Positions 9,189 through 15,567 of a stretch of DNA of 15,567 nt are shown piece after piece. Source of the DNA: Deinococcus depolymerans (GTDB taxonomy: Bacteria; Deinococcota; Deinococci; Deinococcales; Deinococcaceae); assembly GCF_039522025.1 (NCBI RefSeq), contig NZ_BAAADB010000018.1:1-15567 (forward strand), in the 5' to 3' direction. Each line of letters begins with the position of its first letter. The first letter of the stretch is position 1. Under the pieces are notes generated by a model that had not been told where the DNA came from, did not search any database, and was given only the letters and a program-made list of their open reading frames with translations. The translations under genes were made by a program, and so were the position numbers.

Positions 9189-10250
9189 ATGACCGACGCG
9201 CGCCCCCGCCCCGCCACCCAGGCCCCCACCCGCCGCAGACGCACCTTCGGCGTGTACATCGGCCGCTTCGAACCCCCCCACACCGCCCACCTGCAGGTCA
9301 TGCTCGAGGCGCTGCGCAGCGTCCAGAAACTCATCATCGTCATCGGCAGCGCCCGCGCCGCCCGCAACACCAAGAACCCCTTCACCGCCGACGAACGCCA
9401 GGACCTCATCACCGCCATGCTCCAGGAAGCCGGCGTTCCCCGCACCCGCCTGCTGTTCGTGCACGTCCGCGACTACTACTACAACGAAACCCTCTGGCTC
9501 AGCGAAGTCCAGGCCGGCGTGCACGCCCACACCCGCGGCAGCACCGACGTCGCCCTCATCGGCCACATCAAGGACGAGAGCAGCTACTACCTGCGCTCCT
9601 TCCCCGCCTGGGAATTCATCCCCACCCACGTCGTCAGCGACCTCAGCGCCACCGACGTCCGCCGCGCCTACTTCGAGGGACGCCTGAACGACGTGCAGCC
9701 CATGGTCCCACCCGCCGTCCACGCCTTCCTGGACACCTTCCGGCACGGCCCCGACTACGCCGAACTGCAAGCCGAGTACGACCACCTCCTCGCGTACCGC
9801 GCCGCCTGGAAGGACGCGCCCTTCCCGCCCATCTTCGTCACCACCGACGCCGTCATCACCCGCAGCGGCCACGTCCTCCTCGTCCGCCGCGCCGGCCGCC
9901 CCGGCCGCGGCCGCCTCGCCATGCCCGGCGGATTCCTCGAACCAAACGAAACCCTCCTGGCCTGCGCCATCCGCGAAACGCACGAGGAAACCGGCCTGAG
10001 CCCCAGCATCGACCTTGCCGCCGCCCTGCACGCCCAGGCCGTCTTCGACTACCCGGAGCGCAGCCTGCGCGGCCGCACCGTCACGCACGCCTACCACTTC
10101 GACCTCGGCATCGGGCAACTCCCACGCCTCAGCGGCGGCAGCGACGCCAGCGAGGCCCTCTGGATGCCCATCAGCGACGTCCTCGCCCGCCCCGAACTGT
10201 TCTTCGAGGACCACCACGCCATCATCGAACACTTCGTCATGCGCGGGTAG
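9189..10250 (+). CDS. Bifunctional NMN adenylyltransferase / Nudix hydrolase
   Basis: A 353-residue fusion. The N-terminal half (about 17-175) is an archaeal-type NMN adenylyltransferase (NadM) that makes NAD+ from NMN and ATP. It has the nucleotide motif [10 protein letters not shown] near residues 25-34 and [10 protein letters not shown] near 152-161. The C-terminal half (about 210-350) is a Nudix domain with a full Nudix box at 248-269 (GFLEPNE, seven residues, RETHEETG). In characterised homologues such as Synechocystis slr0787 the Nudix part hydrolyses ADP-ribose, so the protein joins NAD synthesis to salvage or clean-up. ATG 9189 is preceded by GTGAGG at a short spacing; GTG 9180 is an alternative start. 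In the first motif, Ala replaces the more usual Gly of HxGH. It is divergent from the YbjN-like gene. Confidence 0.93.
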   Translation: MTDARPRPATQAPTRRRRTFGVYIGRFEPPHTAHLQVMLEALRSVQKLIIVIGSARAARNTKNPFTADERQDLITAMLQEAGVPRTRLLFVHVRDYYYNETLWLSEVQAGVHAHTRGSTDVALIGHIKDESSYYLRSFPAWEFIPTHVVSDLSATDVRRAYFEGRLNDVQPMVPPAVHAFLDTFRHGPDYAELQAEYDHLLAYRAAWKDAPFPPIFVTTDAVITRSGHVLLVRRAGRPGRGRLAMPGGFLEPNETLLACAIRETHEETGLSPSIDLAAALHAQAVFDYPERSLRGRTVTHAYHFDLGIGQLPRLSGGSDASEALWMPISDVLARPELFFEDHHAIIEHFVMRG

Positions 10251-10287
10251 TGTTGCAGATGTGGCCACACCTCGCGGAGTCTAGGAA

Positions 10288-10293
10288 TAGTTT
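10288..10293 (+). promoter_or_regulatory. Putative -10 box of the HEPN-like gene (leaderless)
   Basis: TAGTTT followed by ATAGGT and ATG 10300. The start has no Shine-Dalgarno. Because the region is AT-rich, a chance match is more likely than at the other genes. Confidence 0.3.
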
Positions 10294-10299
10294 ATAGGT

Positions 10300-10812
10300 A
10301 TGGAAAAAATAAATAATTTTGACGAATGGCTGGTCAACCAGAATTTCTGGAATGCGGATACCGAACTGCGAAAAATAGTTACATTCCTCGACCCTGCCTC
10401 AGACGTCCTTGGTCTTTTAATTCGAGGATCCTTGATTATAGAGGGTATGATAGATAGGCTAATGGTTGGTAAATTTAGTGTAGTGCCAAAATCTATTAAA
10501 AGAATGCCTTTATCAAACAAAATTACTATCTATGAGGCATTTGGTGGAAGCGAAAGCTGTATTGTCTGGCTTAAGAAATTTGTGGGATACAGAAATGAAT
10601 TTGCTCATAGGCTTGTTGGACTGCCCGAGAGAGACCTCTTTGCTTTTTTGAAGCAGGACCTGGATAGTCTGGGTATGGATTACGGAGATCTGGGAGACTT
10701 CGACATTTTATATGCAGTAATAATAAACCGTTGTGGTGAAATCATCAGTGACATTGCTAGTATTTTGGAGATTGAGATTTCTGGTGCTGAGCTGATGATT
10801 GATGGGGTATAG
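10300..10812 (+). CDS. HEPN-like protein, AT-rich orphan gene
   Basis: A 170-residue, apparently soluble helical protein that I do not recognise as a named family. An early helix reads IRGSLIIEGMIDRLM (41-55), and a later one contains RNEFAH at 98-103, which fits the Rx4H motif of HEPN-superfamily ribonucleases; the layout resembles MtlR/DUF4145-type HEPN proteins. HEPN proteins often act as RNA-cleaving toxins or phage-defence effectors, but MtlR-like members are not nucleases, so activity is unproven. Base composition stands out: 27/60 GC at 10321-10380 and 20/60 at 10441-10500, against very GC-rich neighbours. ATA, TTA and AGA codons are frequent. This points to horizontal acquisition. No nucleotidyltransferase (MNT) antitoxin or other partner is adjacent. 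Confidence 0.75.
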   Translation: MEKINNFDEWLVNQNFWNADTELRKIVTFLDPASDVLGLLIRGSLIIEGMIDRLMVGKFSVVPKSIKRMPLSNKITIYEAFGGSESCIVWLKKFVGYRNEFAHRLVGLPERDLFAFLKQDLDSLGMDYGDLGDFDILYAVIINRCGEIISDIASILEIEISGAELMIDGV

Positions 10813-10863
10813 CCCCCCTGCCTGACCGTGACGCAACTCCCCTGCACCTGTGCGTGCCGCGCC

Positions 10864-10869
10864 TAGACT
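10864..10869 (+). promoter_or_regulatory. Putative -10 box of the helicase gene (leaderless GTG)
   Basis: TAGACT is followed by GTGCGG and then GTG at 10876. A -10 at this distance puts the transcription start at the second GTG, arguing against the GTG at 10870 as start codon. Confidence 0.4.
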
Positions 10870-10875
10870 GTGCGG

Positions 10876-13548
<2,673 letters not shown>

Positions 13549-13570
13549 GCGCCCCCCCGCCCGCGCTGTC

Positions 13571-13600
13571 TTGACCCTGCCCGGCCACCCCCGGTATACT
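13571..13600 (+). promoter_or_regulatory. Sigma-70 type promoter of tRNA-Gln
   Basis: TTGACC (13571-13576) and TATACT (13595-13600) are separated by 18 bases. This is the best -35/-10 pair in the window. The predicted transcription start near 13607 lies about 29 bases before the mature tRNA. Confidence 0.8.
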
Positions 13601-13635
13601 CATGCCCGCCTGAAAAGGCACTGCAGGCACACCCT

Positions 13636-13709
13636 AGGGATATGGTGTAATGGCAGCACAGCAGATTTTGGATCTGCTTGTCTAGGTTCGAATCCTAGTA
13701 TCCCTGCCA
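13636..13709 (+). tRNA. tRNA-Gln (anticodon TTG)
   Basis: A 74-base cloverleaf. The acceptor arm is AGGGATA (13636-13642) with TATCCCT (13699-13705), followed by discriminator G and an encoded CCA. The anticodon stem is GCAGA (13661-13665) with TCTGC around the loop TTTTGGA. Positions 34-36 (13668-13670) read TTG, decoding CAA (and CAG by wobble) as glutamine. The T arm CTAGG-TTCGAAT-CCTAG is perfect. In bacteria that lack GlnRS this tRNA is first charged with Glu and then amidated; which route applies here cannot be told from the window. Confidence 0.97.
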
Positions 13710-13715
13710 GAACCC

Positions 13716-13747
13716 AGCGGCTCTCCGACCACCATCGGCGAGCCGCT
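13716..13747 (+). terminator. Hairpin downstream of tRNA-Gln
   Basis: AGCGGCTC (13716-13723) pairs with GAGCCGCT (13740-13747), with further CCGA/TCGG pairing inside. It lies 7 bases after the CCA end. The following TCTGCATTCC is only modestly T-rich, so termination or 3' processing is probable rather than certain. Confidence 0.55.
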
Positions 13748-13954
13748 TCTGCATTCCCCCAGATCAAGCGGCGTCCCTTTTCTGACCGGATCATCATGAG
13801 CCGAAACGTGACGCCGCTCATGTTCCGTCAGCCTCCCTTCACCGCCCGTCAGGTGCCGGCGCCTACGCTTGAGGAGAACAGAAGCCGCTCCCACACGCCC
13901 ACCAGCGCAGGCCGCCCCGGCCGCGCCCAGGGCCGAGCGGCCCCGGAGACCCCC

Positions 13955-14539
13955 ATGAAGAAAGCTGCCCTGCTCCTCGCCGCCCTCGCCACCGTCACCC
14001 TGGGCACGCCCGCCACCGCCGCACCCAGACTCAGCGCGCAGAGCATCATCGTCAACCCCGTCCCCACCGACCTCAGCGTCCGCGTGTGGGTGGACCGCGA
14101 CCCCGGCGGCAACGGCACGCCCACCTACCGCGTCGGCGAACCCATCCGCATCGCCACCACCGTCAACGAGGACGCCTACGTCTACCTGTTCAACGTCAAC
14201 CCGGACGGCACCACCGACCAGATCCTCCCCAACCACCTCAGCGGCACCCACTACGTCCGCGCCGGACAGACCCGCACCTTCCCCGCGCCCGGCGACAACT
14301 TCGTGTTCAACGTCAGCGGCCCACGCGGCCTGAACAAGGTCCTGGTCATCGCCAGCCGCACCGAACTGAACCTCGACCAGCTCAGCTCCTACCGCGCAGG
14401 CGACGCGTTCGCCACCGTGAAACCCACCACCACCCCCGGCTTCGCGCAGGCCCTGAGCATCGTCGTGAACCCCGTCACGCAGCCCGTCCCGCAGCAGAAC
14501 TGGACCAGCGACACCGTCCGCTACACCGTCGGCCGCTGA
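13955..14539 (+). CDS. Secreted DUF4384-domain protein
   Basis: A 194-residue protein. Residues 1-22 are a signal peptide (MKKAALLLAALATVTLG, cleavage near the TAA segment), so it is exported. The rest is a beta-rich DUF4384 domain: VRVWVDRDPGG at 42-52, YRVGEPIRIATTVNEDAYVYL at 58-78, then NPDGTTDQILPN. DUF4384 is often linked to surface or cell-envelope proteins; no function is established. The two ends carry related blocks, SIIVNPVPTDL (30-40) and SIVVNPVTQPV (168-178), suggesting an N/C-terminal strand pairing or duplication. ATG 13955 has GGAG 6 bases upstream. The longer open frame runs back to 13571 across the tRNA and is not coding. A strong terminator follows. Confidence 0.85.
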   Translation: MKKAALLLAALATVTLGTPATAAPRLSAQSIIVNPVPTDLSVRVWVDRDPGGNGTPTYRVGEPIRIATTVNEDAYVYLFNVNPDGTTDQILPNHLSGTHYVRAGQTRTFPAPGDNFVFNVSGPRGLNKVLVIASRTELNLDQLSSYRAGDAFATVKPTTTPGFAQALSIVVNPVTQPVPQQNWTSDTVRYTVGR

Positions 14540-14556
14540 AACCCCACACCCAACCG

Positions 14557-14590
14557 CGCCGCCCCCGGATCACTCGGGGGCGGCGATTTC
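14557..14590 (+). terminator. Rho-independent terminator after the DUF4384 gene
   Basis: CGCCGCCCCCG (14557-14567) pairs perfectly with CGGGGGCGGCG (14575-14585) across a 7-base loop, followed by ATTTCT. The hairpin starts 17 bases after the DUF4384 stop. Confidence 0.8.
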
Positions 14591-14616
14591 TGCGCGCCGC
14601 ACACCACTCCCGCTGT

Positions 14617-14622
14617 TATGCT
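14617..14622 (+). promoter_or_regulatory. Putative -10 box of the HsdR-N-type nuclease gene
   Basis: TATGCT followed by 8 bases and ATG 14631. It has the same start-proximal -10 pattern as the other genes, consistent with a leaderless or nearly leaderless transcript. There is no Shine-Dalgarno before the ATG. Confidence 0.4.
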
Positions 14623-14630
14623 GCCCGCAC

Positions 14631-15451
<821 letters not shown>

Positions 15452-15567
15452 GGGTAGTTGGCTGGAACTATGCCCGACAGGGAACGCCTTGAGGCCGTGA
15501 CAGCCACGCTCGCAGCGTCCAAACGCGATCGGTCAGCCCAATCGCCATCGCCGGTGTGCGCTGGAGG
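15452..15567 (+). mobile_element. End of an unclassified insertion sequence, right copy
   Basis: Exact inverted copy of 1-116. It starts GGGTAGTTGGCTGG and carries an ATG at 15470 that opens a reading frame (MPDRERLEAVTATL and onward) still open at the window edge, 32 codons later. It interrupts the HsdR-N-type gene at codon 274. The same terminus adjoins unrelated DNA at the other copy, which supports a mobile element boundary. Confidence 0.65.

Noticed and set aside
9159..10268. A 369-codon minus-strand frame opposite the NMNAT-Nudix gene
   Set aside because: Low-complexity Val/Gly/Ala/Asp translation antisense to a gene with intact NMNAT and Nudix motifs.
9189..10812. NMNAT-Nudix plus HEPN as an NAD-based defence pair
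   Set aside because: The compositions differ sharply, the HEPN gene seems to have its own -10 box, and the NMNAT-Nudix fusion is a known housekeeping enzyme. Adjacency alone is not enough.
13571..13954. N-terminal extension of the DUF4384 frame
   Set aside because: It runs through the tRNA promoter, tRNA-Gln and its hairpin. The signal peptide and GGAG site place the real start at 13955.

Overview
The window is GC-rich DNA whose gene content and promoter style fit a Deinococcus chromosome. Several start codons sit 5-8 bases after a TANNNT -10 box with no Shine-Dalgarno, as in the leaderless mRNAs described for Deinococcus. The families present (PSP1/RicT, M3 peptidase, MrfA-like helicase, DUF1206, DUF4384, NMNAT-Nudix) also fit. 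The genus assignment is inference; no marker gene such as rRNA is present.

Both edges (1-116 and 15452-15567) are a perfect 116-base inverted repeat that reads outward and contains the start of an open reading frame. It looks like the same end of an unclassified insertion sequence in two copies, so the window is probably the unique stretch, or assembly contig, between two IS copies. The left copy is joined to the N-terminal part of a different transposase (117-349). The right copy cuts off the 3' end of a restriction-type nuclease gene.

Left block (585-6606), all on the minus strand: an HD-GYP phosphodiesterase with TPR repeats, a PP2C phosphatase with C-terminal membrane helices, RidA, a PSP1/RicT protein and an M3 oligoendopeptidase. 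Putative leaderless promoters precede the PP2C, ridA and peptidase genes, so this is a co-directional run rather than a single operon. Middle block (7102-9045, minus): a DUF1206 membrane protein just upstream of methylglyoxal synthase, then a secreted YbjN-like protein. Copies of a palindromic intergenic repeat lie downstream of the peptidase gene and of mgsA. The HD-GYP leader can fold into two mutually exclusive hairpins.

Right block (9189-15451, plus): a bifunctional NMNAT-Nudix enzyme, an AT-rich orphan gene for a HEPN-like protein (Rx4H motif), an 890-residue MrfA/YprA-type helicase, tRNA-Gln(TTG) with a strong promoter, a secreted DUF4384 protein with a clear terminator, and an HsdR-N-type nuclease. 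The most unusual items are the helicase's C-terminal extension, which resembles the UvrD/PcrA Tudor domain that contacts RNA polymerase, and the foreign-looking HEPN gene beside it. I did not find a complete, obviously new multi-gene system.
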